Shown here: piece after piece, positions 19,617-27,891 of the stretch
Numbering within the stretch: the stretch's first letter is position 1
Layout: every line of letters starts with the position of its first letter
Assembly: GCA_902760315.1 (NCBI GenBank)
Contig: CACWFV010000007.1
Location: 1 to 60,459 of the forward strand
Source of the DNA: an uncultured Bacteroidales bacterium
Lineage (GTDB): Bacteria; Bacteroidota; Bacteroidia; Bacteroidales; Bacteroidaceae
Direction of reading: 5' to 3'
DNA length: 60,459 bases
The notes under the pieces: model-generated
Database searches by the model: none
What the model was told of the DNA's origin: nothing
What the model saw: the letters and a program-made list of their open reading frames with translations, nothing else
Program-made: the position numbers and the translations under genes

Positions 19617-20710
19617 ACAACATCTGCATCTTTACCGGCGCACGCCCTAACTTCATCAAGGTGGCACCACTCATCCGCGCCATCCACGCCAACCCCCGCT
19701 GCCGTTACCAGCTCGTCTATGCCGGACCTGCCAACGACCCCACACTCGAAGCCTCGCTCTTCAGCGATCTCCAGATAGAGCCGCCCACCTGCTTCCTCGG
19801 CGTCGACTGCCAGAACCTCAACGAGCTCACCGGACTCGTCATGGCCCGCTTCGAGCACTATCTCAACGAGCACCCGGCTGACACCGTCATCGTCGTCGAC
19901 GACCTTGCCTCTACCATGGCTGCCGCCATCGTCGCCAAGAAGCGTGGCCTCCGCCTGGCCCACCTCGTTGCCGGCACCCGTTCTTTCGACATCACCATGC
20001 CCAAGGAAATCAACCGACTCGTCATCGACGCACTCTCCGACCTGCTCTTCACCGCAGGTATCGGAGCCAGCAGCATAGCCACCCGCGAGGGTGCCGACAC
20101 CAGCAAAATCTATCTCGTCGGCAACATCCTCATGGACAACCTGCGCTACAACCGCGATCGTTGGACCCGCCCCGCCTGTCTCGACGGCATTGCTGACGGC
20201 CACTACCTCGTGCTCACCATCAACCGCCGTGCGCTCTTGGCCGACCAGCAGAAGCTGCTCTCCCTGCTCACTGCCATCCTCCAGACTGCTGGCGACGTGC
20301 CCGTCATAGCGCCCCTGCGCTCTTCTGCCTACGCACTTGTCACCACTCTTGGTGCCGTGGCCGCAGTCAATTCCTCGTCCCCTGCGCTCTACTCCTCGCT
20401 CCGTGCCGTGCCCTCCCTCGGCTACCTCGACTTCGGCTACCTCATGCTCCATGCCCGCGGTGTCATCACCGACTCCGGCAACGTGGCCGAGGAAGCCACT
20501 TTCAACCACGTGCCCTGCATCACCCTCAACTCCTACACCGAGCATGCCGAGACCGTCCAACCCGGCACCAACGTCCTCGTAGGCGAGAATCCCCAGCGAC
20601 TCTCCACTGAACTGCGTCGCCTGCTCGACGGCCAGTGGAAGTCTTCCGCCCTGCCCGACCGCTGGGACGGACGCACTGCAGAGCGCATCCTGCAGATACT
20701 GGTGGGCTAG
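19613..20710 (+). CDS. WecB-like (UDP-GlcNAc 2-epimerase fold) protein without catalytic residues
   Basis: A 365-residue protein with the WecB GT-B fold: GARPNFIKVAPLI at residues 8-20, VGNILMDNLRY in the middle and ITDSGNVAEEATFNHVPCITL near residue 285. Residues corresponding to the E. coli WecB catalytic set appear changed: HVEAGLRT reads HLVAGTRSF, PEExNR reads PKEINR, and the THRREN segment reads TINRRAL. It therefore probably does not epimerise UDP-GlcNAc by the known mechanism. Coupled by a 4-base overlap to the beta-helix lipoprotein; very GC-rich, like its neighbour. Confidence 0.75.
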   Translation: MNNICIFTGARPNFIKVAPLIRAIHANPRCRYQLVYAGPANDPTLEASLFSDLQIEPPTCFLGVDCQNLNELTGLVMARFEHYLNEHPADTVIVVDDLASTMAAAIVAKKRGLRLAHLVAGTRSFDITMPKEINRLVIDALSDLLFTAGIGASSIATREGADTSKIYLVGNILMDNLRYNRDRWTRPACLDGIADGHYLVLTINRRALLADQQKLLSLLTAILQTAGDVPVIAPLRSSAYALVTTLGAVAAVNSSSPALYSSLRAVPSLGYLDFGYLMLHARGVITDSGNVAEEATFNHVPCITLNSYTEHAETVQPGTNVLVGENPQRLSTELRRLLDGQWKSSALPDRWDGRTAERILQILVG

Positions 20711-20762
20711 GGGAGGCATTTAATCATGGTGCATGGCTGTGTAAAATGAGTATTAGTTCCTT
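20711..20762. other. Start of a 708-base non-coding stretch
   Basis: From here to 21418 there is no conventional gene. It holds a 28-codon minus-strand ORF with its own promoter, the GT-rich tract near 20905-20920, a nested inverted-repeat element (20960-21167), and the promoter of the Nif3 gene. Nothing is seen in 21168-21390 beyond AT-rich sequence. Confidence 0.6.
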
Positions 20763-20849
20763 TTATGCCGTCATTTGCCCCTTTTTGCCGCTTTCTGTTA
20801 CCACTCGCGGCCGCCGAATAAGCACCCGCCGCCCGCGCGTAACATTCAT
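20763..20849 (-). CDS. Possible 28-residue basic peptide ORF
   Basis: A minus-strand frame starting MNVTRGRRVLIRRPR, 28 residues, 8 of them Arg or Lys. ATG 20849 lies 4 bases after a perfect -7 box (20854-20861), so the message would be nearly leaderless. No family recognised. It lies beside the nested inverted-repeat element. It may be real, or the promoter may drive a small RNA. Confidence 0.35.
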   Translation of the reverse strand: MNVTRGRRVLIRRPRVVTESGKKGQMTA

Positions 20850-20853
20850 AGTG

Positions 20854-20861
20854 CAAAGATA
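20854..20861 (-). promoter_or_regulatory. -7 box TATCTTTG pointing into the intergenic region (minus strand)
   Basis: A consensus box with no conventional gene behind it; it faces the end of the WecB-like gene and would transcribe the 28-codon ORF and possibly antisense RNA. Confidence 0.5.
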
Positions 20862-20959
20862 CAAAAAAAAGGGTACCCACTGTCAAGAGTTCCGCCAAAA
20901 AAGTGTGTGTGCGTGTGTAGAAAGTAAGAAAAATTTACACGGATGTGTCTGCCTTGCCA

Positions 20960-21167
20960 GCAAACTGTCAAGTTGTCAAGTTGTCAAAATGTCAATAAGG
21001 GCCGTTTTGAGTGTGTTAGGGAGAATTTAGAAAAAAAGACACCTAAAAATAAATAGTATATATATTATATATAATATATATACTATTTAATATAATTCCC
21101 AATTTTTAGGTAACAGTAAAACCACGCTTATTGACATTTTGACAACTTGACAACTTGACAACTTGCG
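20960..21167. repeat. Three-level nested inverted-repeat element, 208 bp
   Basis: Outer arms 20960-20999 and 21127-21166 match as inverted repeats at 38 of 40 positions and contain the tandem unit TTGTCAAG. Middle arms ACCTAAAAAT (21041-21050) and ATTTTTAGGT (21102-21111) match perfectly. The core 21051-21088 is a perfect 38-bp palindrome of almost pure A/T. No ORF lies inside. It could be a MITE-like element, an iteron-type protein-binding site or a structured RNA. Confidence 0.8.
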
Positions 21168-21390
21168 AAATGATTTTTTATTAACAACCCACAATTCTTG
21201 TCTGTAACCCTACCACATTGACAAACCATCTCTTCAGTGCTTGTGCCACCACCACACACCCGGCAGTCATTCTTTTTTTCATTTCAACTCTTGTTTGATG
21301 TCTTTGTATTGAAATGTTCCGCAGAGAGGCGATGAGTTAAGAAAAATTAAAAAAGAACGGTGCGAAAACTAATTTTTCAGTTTTTCTTTG

Positions 21391-21398
21391 TATCTTTG
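21391..21398 (+). promoter_or_regulatory. -7 box TATCTTTG of the Nif3 gene
   Basis: TATCTTTG, 20 bases upstream of the GTG start at 21419. Between them ATG 21411 opens a three-codon frame whose TGA overlaps the GTG. Confidence 0.6.
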
Positions 21399-21418
21399 CA
21401 CTCTAAACAGATGAAAGC

Positions 21419-22204
21419 GTGAAAATACGACAAGTGCTCAGCGCCCTTGAAGAGTTCGCGCCTCTGCCCTTGCAGGAAAGCTGGGACAATGCCGGCCTGC
21501 AACTGGGGCTGACAGAGGCGGACGTTTCAGGGGCATTATTGTGTCTGGACGTCAACGAGCAAATAGTTGACGAGGCCATGCAACGTGGCTGCAACCTCAT
21601 AGTCAGTCACCACCCGCTGCTGTTTCGCGGACTGAAACAGATAAGCGGAGCCGACTACGTGCAGCGTAGCGTAGTGAAAGCCCTGAAAAATGACATTGCC
21701 GTCATCTCCATGCATACTAACATGGACAATGCACGGGGCGGCGTGAACTGGAAGATGGCCGAACGGCTGGGAATGACCGACTGCCGCTTCTTCGCCCAAA
21801 AACAGGTGGGCGACGTCGTGGCCGGCAGTGGCGTCATTGGAGAACTGAGCGAGCCGATGGCTGCCGACGACTTCGTATTGATGGTGAAGCGGCAGTTCGA
21901 CGTGGAGTGTGCCCAGTGCAACCAGTTGCTGCAGCGCCCCATACGCAGGGTGGCCCTCTGCGGTGGTGCCGGCGACTTCCTGCTGGACGATGCTGCCAGC
22001 CTGGGGGCCGACGCCTTCATCACGGGCGAGATGCACTACCACCAGTACTTTGGCTACGAACAGCGGCTGCAGATATGCGTCATCGGCCACTACCAGTCGG
22101 AGCAGTTTACTGCCGAGGTGTTCCGCGACGTCATTCAGCGTGCCTGCCCCGGTGTCAACACCTTCATAGCGGAGACGAATACGAACCCCATCCTCTACAT
22201 CTGA
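21419..22204 (+). CDS. Nif3-like dinuclear metal centre protein (YbgI/YqfO family)
   Basis: A 261-residue protein with the Nif3 metal ligands: SHHPLLFRG (about residues 62-70), MHTNMDNARGGVNW (about 98-111) and GEMHYHQYF, HYQSEQF toward the end. These form a dinuclear metal site in a toroidal hexamer; the in vivo reaction is unsettled. The start is GTG 21419, since the nearby ATG 21411 is out of frame. Followed by the zinc-ribbon gene, its common partner in Bacteroidota. Confidence 0.9.
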   Translation: MKIRQVLSALEEFAPLPLQESWDNAGLQLGLTEADVSGALLCLDVNEQIVDEAMQRGCNLIVSHHPLLFRGLKQISGADYVQRSVVKALKNDIAVISMHTNMDNARGGVNWKMAERLGMTDCRFFAQKQVGDVVAGSGVIGELSEPMAADDFVLMVKRQFDVECAQCNQLLQRPIRRVALCGGAGDFLLDDAASLGADAFITGEMHYHQYFGYEQRLQICVIGHYQSEQFTAEVFRDVIQRACPGVNTFIAETNTNPILYI

Positions 22205-22276
22205 CAGATGGTGGGAATAGCGAGCAAGAATAAATTAGGAGATAACATACAAACAAAAAACAAAGAATCAGAAATT

Positions 22277-23125
22277 ATGGCAAAGAAAGACCCTACAGAC
22301 TTGTCGGTAGAAGAGCGCCTGAAGACTCTCTACCAACTGCAGACCACGCTCTCTGAGATTGACGAGAAGCGCGCACTGAGAGGCGAGCTGCCCCTGGAAG
22401 TGGAAGACCTGGAAGACGAGATTGCCGGTCTCATGACCCGTATTGAGAAAATCCAGGCCGACGTTGACGAGTACCAACGCGCCGTGGCCCAAAAGAAGGG
22501 CGAGATAGAGACCGCCAAAGCCAGCGTGGAGCGCTACAAGGCCCAGTTGGACGAGGTGAAGAACAACCGCGAGTATGACACGCTGTCGAAGGAAATCGAG
22601 TTCCAGACGCTTGAAATTGAGCTCTGCAACAAGAAAATCAAGGAGGCCAACTTCAAGATTGAAGAGCGCAAGGCCGAATTGGAGCAGAACCAGGCAGCCG
22701 TTGAAGACCGCCGCCAAGCACTGGAGATGAAGAAATCGGAACTGGACGAGATCATGGAAGAGACGCGTGCCGAGGAAGAGAAACTGAAAATCAAGGTCAA
22801 GGAGCTGGAACTCAAAATAGAGCCGCGTCTGCTGACCTCGTTCAAGCGCATCCGCAAGAACGCCCGCAACGGTCTGGGCATCGTCTACGTGCAGCGCGAC
22901 GCCTGTGGTGGCTGCTTCAACAAGATTCCGCCCCAGCGCCAACTCGACATCAAGATGCACAAGAAGGTCATCGTCTGCGAGTATTGCGGCCGCATCCTCA
23001 TTGACCCTGAACTGGCCGGCGTCAAGATAGTCACACCGGGAACGGAGGAGAAGAAACCCCGCAAGCGCGCCATCCGCAAGACGGTGAAGAAGAGCGACGA
23101 CATCGTGCCAGAGGCAGAGGACTAA
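22277..23125 (+). CDS. Coiled-coil C4 zinc-ribbon protein
   Basis: A 282-residue protein: a long antiparallel coiled coil (about residues 10-205, rich in Glu, Lys and Gln), then a zinc ribbon with CGGC and CEYC as the two CxxC pairs, then a basic tail (KKPRKRAIRKTVKK). The architecture matches the CT398-type family, suggested to bind nucleic acid or flagellar/sigma-54 partners in other phyla. I chose ATG 22277; ATG 22208 is possible but lies in a sequence without family resemblance. Co-transcribed with Nif3. Confidence 0.85.
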   Translation: MAKKDPTDLSVEERLKTLYQLQTTLSEIDEKRALRGELPLEVEDLEDEIAGLMTRIEKIQADVDEYQRAVAQKKGEIETAKASVERYKAQLDEVKNNREYDTLSKEIEFQTLEIELCNKKIKEANFKIEERKAELEQNQAAVEDRRQALEMKKSELDEIMEETRAEEEKLKIKVKELELKIEPRLLTSFKRIRKNARNGLGIVYVQRDACGGCFNKIPPQRQLDIKMHKKVIVCEYCGRILIDPELAGVKIVTPGTEEKKPRKRAIRKTVKKSDDIVPEAED

Positions 23126-23571
23126 AGTAACTCGTAATCAGGTATAGCCTGCAGGAAGTGGTAAGTCTGGCGGTCGTAGTCCATGCGGCAACAGAAGTGC
23201 TGCAGACCGTTGCTGACCACCAGGTAGTCTACATGCAACAGCAGGTTGTAGGCTGAAATCTGACTGAACACTCGCTGTGTCAATGGCACGGCGGGTGCTT
23301 TGTATTCTATAATCATCAAGGGGCGCGTCTGCTTGTTGTAGACCACGGAGTCGCAGCGTAGCGTCTTGTCGCCACACCTGAGGGCTACCTCGTTGCCCAG
23401 GAGCCCCTTAGGGTAGCCTTTCTCGGTGGTCAGCCAATGCGTGAAATGCTGGCGCACCCACTCCTCAGGAGTCAGCGCGACGAAACGGTGTCGGAGGAAG
23501 TCGAAAATCTCAGGCCTCTCGCGCGTTCCTCTTATTTTTACGTCGTATGCAGGGAGGTTTAGTTCTTTCAT
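23122..23571 (-). CDS. Solo HsdR N-terminal (PD-(D/E)xK) domain protein
   Basis: A 149-residue protein equal to the nuclease domain of type I restriction subunit HsdR. The motif is LRCDSVVY followed by LMIIEYKAP (Asp ... Glu-x-Lys), about 16 residues apart. There is no helicase domain and no methylase or specificity gene nearby, so it is not a restriction system. It lies divergent from holA, an arrangement I associate with Bacteroidales. It may be a DNA maintenance nuclease; function not known. Confidence 0.82.
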   Translation of the reverse strand: MKELNLPAYDVKIRGTRERPEIFDFLRHRFVALTPEEWVRQHFTHWLTTEKGYPKGLLGNEVALRCGDKTLRCDSVVYNKQTRPLMIIEYKAPAVPLTQRVFSQISAYNLLLHVDYLVVSNGLQHFCCRMDYDRQTYHFLQAIPDYELL

Positions 23572-23578
23572 TCCACTG

Positions 23579-23586
23579 CAAAATTA
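23579..23586 (-). promoter_or_regulatory. -7 box TAATTTTG of the HsdR-N gene
   Basis: Minus-strand TAATTTTG, 7 bases from ATG 23571, again implying an almost absent leader. Confidence 0.5.
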
Positions 23587-23649
23587 CTAATTCGTGGCGA
23601 AAACCACAAATTATTGACCACCGAATTCGTGTAATTCATAGTTTTTTCG

Positions 23650-23657
23650 TATTTTTG
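23650..23657 (+). promoter_or_regulatory. -7 box TATTTTTG of holA
   Basis: TATTTTTG lies 9 bases upstream of ATG 23667 and excludes the longer frame starting near 23547. Confidence 0.5.
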
Positions 23658-23666
23658 CACTCGATT

Positions 23667-24692
23667 ATGGCACAAGCTACACTGACATTCGACACGCTGA
23701 TGGGCGAGCTGAAGGCCCGCCAACTGAAGCCCGTCTACTACCTGACGGGCGACGAGTCGTATTACATCGACAAGATTAGCGACTGGATAGCTGAGAACGT
23801 GCTGCAGCCTGAGGAGCGCGACTTCAACCAAACCATCATGTTTGGTTCCGACGTCAACGCATCGCAGATAGTTGATGCCGCTAAGCGCTACCCGATGATG
23901 GCCGAACGACAGGTGGTCATCGTCAAGGAAGCGCAGAACATCAAGAACACGGAGCCTCTGGAGAAATACTTCCACCAGCCCATGGCGTCGACCGTACTGG
24001 TGCTTTGCCACAAGAACGGCAAGATAGACGGCAGGAAGCAGGGATTGGTGAAGGCTATCAAGGAGCACGGCGTGCTGTTTGAGAGCATGAAGCTGAAGGA
24101 CCGTGATTTGCCTGCCTTCATCCAGCAGTATCTGCAGTCGCGCAATGCCAGCATTGATCCGAAGTCGACACAGATGATAGCCGACGCCATCGGTTCGGAC
24201 TTGAGCCGACTGACCGGCGAGCTGGACAAGGTGTTGCTGGGGTTGCCGGAGGAGGATAGAAGAGTGACCCCCCAGGTGGTGGAAGACCGGATAGGGGTGA
24301 GCAAAGACTACAACGCCTTTGAGTTTCGCGACGCCATCGTGAACAGGAACATTTTGAAGGCCAATGAGATTGCGAAATATTTTGACGAAAATCCCAAGTC
24401 TGGCGGATTGTACGCTTTACTCCCGTTGGTGTTTAATTACTTCCAGAACTTGATGATTGCGTATTATTGTCCGCAGAAGGGTAGCCAGGAAGCGCTTGCA
24501 AAGTGGTTGGATATGAAGTCGCCGTGGGGTGCTCGCGACTACCTGACGGGCATGCGAAACTACACCGGAATGAAAGTGATGCAGATTATTGGCAAAATAC
24601 GCGAAATTGATGCCAAAAGCAAGGGACTGGATAACCCTAATACCCCCTCTGGCGAACTGATGAGGGAGTTAATTTTCTTTATATTCCACTGA
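23667..24692 (+). CDS. holA: DNA polymerase III delta subunit
   Basis: A 341-residue clamp-loader subunit that opens the sliding clamp. Family features are PVYYLTGDESYYIDKISDWI (residues 20-39), the Sensor-type stretch LVLCHKNGKIDGRKQ, and SDLSRLTGELDKVLL followed by the collar domain. The GDE...Y segment replaces a true P-loop, as usual for delta. Start chosen from the -7 box at 23650. Confidence 0.92.
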   Translation: MAQATLTFDTLMGELKARQLKPVYYLTGDESYYIDKISDWIAENVLQPEERDFNQTIMFGSDVNASQIVDAAKRYPMMAERQVVIVKEAQNIKNTEPLEKYFHQPMASTVLVLCHKNGKIDGRKQGLVKAIKEHGVLFESMKLKDRDLPAFIQQYLQSRNASIDPKSTQMIADAIGSDLSRLTGELDKVLLGLPEEDRRVTPQVVEDRIGVSKDYNAFEFRDAIVNRNILKANEIAKYFDENPKSGGLYALLPLVFNYFQNLMIAYYCPQKGSQEALAKWLDMKSPWGARDYLTGMRNYTGMKVMQIIGKIREIDAKSKGLDNPNTPSGELMRELIFFIFH

Positions 24693-25397
24693 TTTCTGCC
24701 GTTTTTCTTTCTCTTTGCCCATTTTTTCCATACATAAAAATGTGGCTGCAAATGCCCGCCAGCACTGGGTTTGGGCTAAAAAATAACGCTCCATAATTCG
24801 CGTATTTCCAGATTCCTGACCGCCATTTCAGAAACATTCGAAAATGAAATAAAAGGTGCATTTTCTGACCACTGGAATTCAGAGTTAACTTTTTTTATAG
24901 TTTACGTTTGTACATTTGTATTTGTAAATAGGTTTTGAAATATAAACACATTTGAATATTTAAATCTTATACAGTCGGGATTTTGATTTATATATTTACA
25001 AACTACAAAGATTTAAAAACATAAATATCCAGATTCAGATTTACATATTCATACATATACATTACCATTTTCTGCTTATAATTGTCTAAAACCCATGCTT
25101 TTAGGACGTAATCGTCAAGTTTTACCTATCTTTCCTCACCTTGGAATGGTTTTTCGAGGTGCATATGCGTCTAAATGCCTATTGCCAAGAGCATATAACA
25201 TATTAAAAGCCAAATATTTATATGATTACGTTTAGAAACTTGTTGATGCCCTTTTGATCATATAGATTTAGATTTACAAATCGAAACTGTTTAATTGTAC
25301 ATTACATAATTTAAAAATGTAGAATTGTAAATTACAAATTACAACTTCACAACTTAAAATTTCCTTTAGATTTCTTGCATAATTCATTTTTTGTGTT
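24693..25397. other. 705-base AT-rich region without genes
   Basis: No convincing ORF. From 24890 on the sequence is strongly A/T with many TTTACA/TGTAAA words and several small palindromes, for example GATTT-AC-AAATC near 25270 and TTGTAA-A-TTACAA near 25326. It lies upstream of an XRE-type regulator gene. It may be a regulator-binding region, an old degraded gene or a transfer scar. Confidence 0.5.
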
Positions 25398-25405
25398 TAC
25401 CTTTG
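25398..25405 (+). promoter_or_regulatory. -7 box TACCTTTG of the XRE regulator gene
   Basis: TACCTTTG with the leader running 44 bases to ATG 25450. Confidence 0.6.
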
Positions 25406-25449
25406 TAAAATCAAAGAGAAACAGGCATTTTGCCCCTTTTTTATATACG

Positions 25450-25956
25450 ATGGAACTGAAAGACCGCATTAGACTCATCATGGAAGATCAGCACATGACG
25501 CAACAAGTGTTTGCCGACTTCCTACAACTGGCACCGGCTACCCTATCCAGTATTTTCAACGGGCGCACGCGTCCGACGCTCAATATAGTGGAAGCCATAA
25601 AAACGAAAATTCCTGACATCAGTTCAGACTGGTTGCTCTGGGGCAGTGGCAGTATGTACCATACCACCGCTAAGACCGATACTGCAGCTGTTCCTACCCC
25701 ACCTGAGGCCCCTTCAGCTGGAGCAGATCAGTTGCTCAATTTTGAACAACCCAGCTTGTTTCCTCATCAGGAGTTGCTCAACGCCAGCCAAGAGGCTGTT
25801 CAACAACCAACAATCCACCACGGTGTAAAAAGTACACAGCCAGAAACGATTCGTAAGGAAGTGAAAATTATTGACAAAGAACCTCGTAAAGTGGTAGAGA
25901 TTAGAGTCTATTATGACGACCAGACTTACGAGACTTTTACACCCTCGAAACCATAG
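25450..25956 (+). CDS. XRE-type helix-turn-helix regulator
   Basis: A 168-residue protein: an N-terminal XRE DNA-binding domain (residues 1-65, MTQQVFADFLQLAPATLSSI holds the recognition helices), a Pro/Ala/Gln-rich linker, and a C-terminal strand-rich tail with KEVKIIDKEPRKVVEIRVYY. The family is widespread in Bacteroidota and its regulon is not known to me. The frame extends upstream through the promoter to 25375, so ATG 25450 is taken as the start. The long AT-rich region upstream may be its own target. Confidence 0.85.
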   Translation: MELKDRIRLIMEDQHMTQQVFADFLQLAPATLSSIFNGRTRPTLNIVEAIKTKIPDISSDWLLWGSGSMYHTTAKTDTAAVPTPPEAPSAGADQLLNFEQPSLFPHQELLNASQEAVQQPTIHHGVKSTQPETIRKEVKIIDKEPRKVVEIRVYYDDQTYETFTPSKP

Positions 25957-25984
25957 TTCAGCATTGAACTTCAGATTATGTTGT

Positions 25985-26027
25985 CACCAACTAATTAAGA
26001 AAACTTTTGGTTGGTGGCGCTTTTTTT
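25985..26027 (+). terminator. Terminator after the XRE gene
   Basis: CACCAAC (25985-25991) pairs with GTTGGTG (26010-26016), then GCGC and seven T. The following pyrK promoter begins at once. Confidence 0.65.
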
Positions 26028-26029
26028 CG

Positions 26030-26037
26030 TAATTTTG
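26030..26037 (+). promoter_or_regulatory. -7 box TAATTTTG of pyrK-pyrD
   Basis: TAATTTTG lies about 65 bases upstream of ATG 26102. The leader is longer than usual in this window and carries an 8-codon ATG frame (26056-26082). Confidence 0.5.
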
Positions 26038-26101
26038 CAACGCTTTATGCTCTGCATGAAGAATCGAATGTTTGAGGCATGAGTTGACAGGCGTATATTA
26101 A

Positions 26102-26896
26102 ATGTATATGAATATGAAAAAACAGATACTTGATTTGACGGTAAAGGCCGTTGAGCGGCTGAGCGATAAGCACGTACTGCTGAGGCTGACCGACGAGAAG
26201 CCGTTGCCGGCGATGAGGCCCGGCCAGTTTGTTGAGGTACGTGTAGATGGTTCGCCCGCTACCTTTCTGCGTCGTCCCATCTCCATCAATTTTGTAGACC
26301 GGGAGGCCAATGAGCTTTGGCTGATGGTGGCCATGGTTGGCGACGGAACCCGCCGTCTGGGTAGTTTGCAGGCCGGCGACGTGCTGAACTGCGTGTTGCC
26401 GTTGGGCAATGGTTTCTTGGCAGCAAGCGAGGCCGTTCTGCCCGCCCCGTTGCGCAAGGCCCTGCTCGTAGGCGGCGGCGTGGGTGTGGCCCCGCTGCTG
26501 TATCTGGGTGCCACGTTGAAGAGCCAGGGCGTGGAGGTGACCTTTCTGTTGGGAGGTCGAAGCCGGAAAGACGTGTTGGAGCTGGACTTATTTAATAAGT
26601 ACGGGCGCGTATGCGTAACCACGGAAGACGGCACGTTGGGCGAACAGGGTTTCGTGACCAACCACAGCGTGCTGGCTGAGCCGTTTGACCGGCTGTTTAC
26701 TTGTGGGCCTACGCCCATGATGAAGGCTGTGGCCCGTTATGCCAAGGAGGCGGGCGTTGGTTGTGAGGCCTCGCTGGAGAACATGATGGCCTGTGGACTG
26801 GGCGCATGTCTCTGTTGTGTGGAAAAAACCACCGAGGGCAATCTGTGTGTATGTAAGGACGGTCCGGTATTTGACGTCCGGCAGCTGTTGTGGTAA
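26102..26896 (+). CDS. pyrK: Dihydroorotate dehydrogenase electron transfer subunit
   Basis: A 264-residue FAD and [2Fe-2S] protein that passes electrons from PyrD to NAD. The FAD-binding RRPISINF (about residues 58-65), the NAD loop GGGVGVAPLL, and the cysteine set in CEASLENMMACGLGACLCC with a later VCKDGPVFD are all seen. Start is ATG 26102, or ATG 26108 or 26114 a few codons on. Adjacent to pyrD with 17 bases between; the pair forms a class 1B enzyme in pyrimidine synthesis. Confidence 0.93.
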   Translation: MYMNMKKQILDLTVKAVERLSDKHVLLRLTDEKPLPAMRPGQFVEVRVDGSPATFLRRPISINFVDREANELWLMVAMVGDGTRRLGSLQAGDVLNCVLPLGNGFLAASEAVLPAPLRKALLVGGGVGVAPLLYLGATLKSQGVEVTFLLGGRSRKDVLELDLFNKYGRVCVTTEDGTLGEQGFVTNHSVLAEPFDRLFTCGPTPMMKAVARYAKEAGVGCEASLENMMACGLGACLCCVEKTTEGNLCVCKDGPVFDVRQLLW

Positions 26897-26913
26897 TTAG
26901 AAGATAGAAAGAA

Positions 26914-27822
26914 ATGGCAAATTTGAACGTAAATATAGGCGCTTTGAGCCTGAAGAATCCCGTGATGACTGCCAGCGGTACGTTTGGCTATGGCATTGAG
27001 TTTGAGGACTTTGTAGATCTGGGCGGCTTGGGCGGCATCATCGTCAAGGGTACCACCCTGAAGCCCCGCCAGGGCAACGACTATCCGCGCATGGCCGAGA
27101 CTGCCAGCGGCATGTTGAACTGCGTGGGGCTGCAGAACAAGGGAGTGGACTACTTCTGCGAGCACATCTACCCCCAGATTAAGGATCTTGATACCAACAT
27201 GATTGTCAACGTCAGCGGTTCGTCGCCTGAGGATTATGCCGCCTGTGCCGAGCGCATAGATTCGCTGGAGCGGATTCCTGCCATCGAGTTGAACATCTCG
27301 TGTCCTAATGTGAAGGACGGCGGCATGGCTTTTGGTGTCACGTGTCAGGGAGCCGCCAGCGTGGTGAAAGCCGTCCGCCAGACCTATCACAAGACGCTGA
27401 TAGTGAAACTATCGCCCAACGTGACGGACATTACCGAGATAGCCCGTGCTGTGGAATCAGAAGGAGCCGACTCCGTGTCGCTCATCAATACGCTGATGGG
27501 CATGGCTGTTGACGTGGAGAAACGGTGCCGCGTACTCTCCATAGGTACCGGCGGATTGTCTGGTCCCTGTGTGAAGCCCGTCGCCCTGCGCATGGTCTAT
27601 CAGGTGGCCAGATCCGTGAAGATACCTGTGGTGGGCTTAGGCGGCATTGCTACAGCTCGCGATGCCGTGGAATTTCTGATGGCCGGTGCCACTGCCATCG
27701 AGATAGGTACTGCCAACTTCCTGGACCCTTCAGTGACCATCAAGGTGCGCGACGGCATTAATGAGTGGCTGGATGCTCACGGATGTCAGGACGTGCACGA
27801 TATTATCGGGTGCCTGGAGTAG
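26914..27822 (+). CDS. pyrD: Dihydroorotate dehydrogenase catalytic subunit (class 1B)
   Basis: A 302-residue FMN TIM-barrel enzyme oxidising dihydroorotate to orotate. Seen are [15 protein letters not shown], the FMN/substrate region [22 protein letters not shown] with the class 1 catalytic Cys, IVKLSPNV, and [19 protein letters not shown]. Works with PyrK encoded just upstream. A hairpin at 27892-27919 follows. Confidence 0.95.
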   Translation: MANLNVNIGALSLKNPVMTASGTFGYGIEFEDFVDLGGLGGIIVKGTTLKPRQGNDYPRMAETASGMLNCVGLQNKGVDYFCEHIYPQIKDLDTNMIVNVSGSSPEDYAACAERIDSLERIPAIELNISCPNVKDGGMAFGVTCQGAASVVKAVRQTYHKTLIVKLSPNVTDITEIARAVESEGADSVSLINTLMGMAVDVEKRCRVLSIGTGGLSGPCVKPVALRMVYQVARSVKIPVVGLGGIATARDAVEFLMAGATAIEIGTANFLDPSVTIKVRDGINEWLDAHGCQDVHDIIGCLE

Positions 27823-27891
27823 ACGGCAATACTCGGTAGACGGCATGTGCCTGGCAGGTGTAGTGATTGCTCCTGCGTTAGTACAGATAAT

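Noticed and set aside
19586-20719. 377-codon minus-strand open frame
   Set aside because: Antisense to the WecB-like gene in very GC-rich DNA; low-complexity Gly/Val/Glu protein with no promoter.
20960-21000. CRISPR-like tandem repeats
   Set aside because: The TTGTCAAG units are 8 bases, directly adjoining and without spacers.
23122-23571. Type I restriction system
   Set aside because: Only the HsdR N-terminal domain is present; no HsdM, HsdS or helicase part in the window.
24679-24861. 60-codon minus-strand frame after holA
   Set aside because: It overlaps the holA end, has no promoter box and no family resemblance.
26056-26082. 8-codon leader peptide before pyrK (MKNRMFEA)
   Set aside because: No pyrimidine-responsive hairpin or run of informative codons; short ATG frames arise often by chance.
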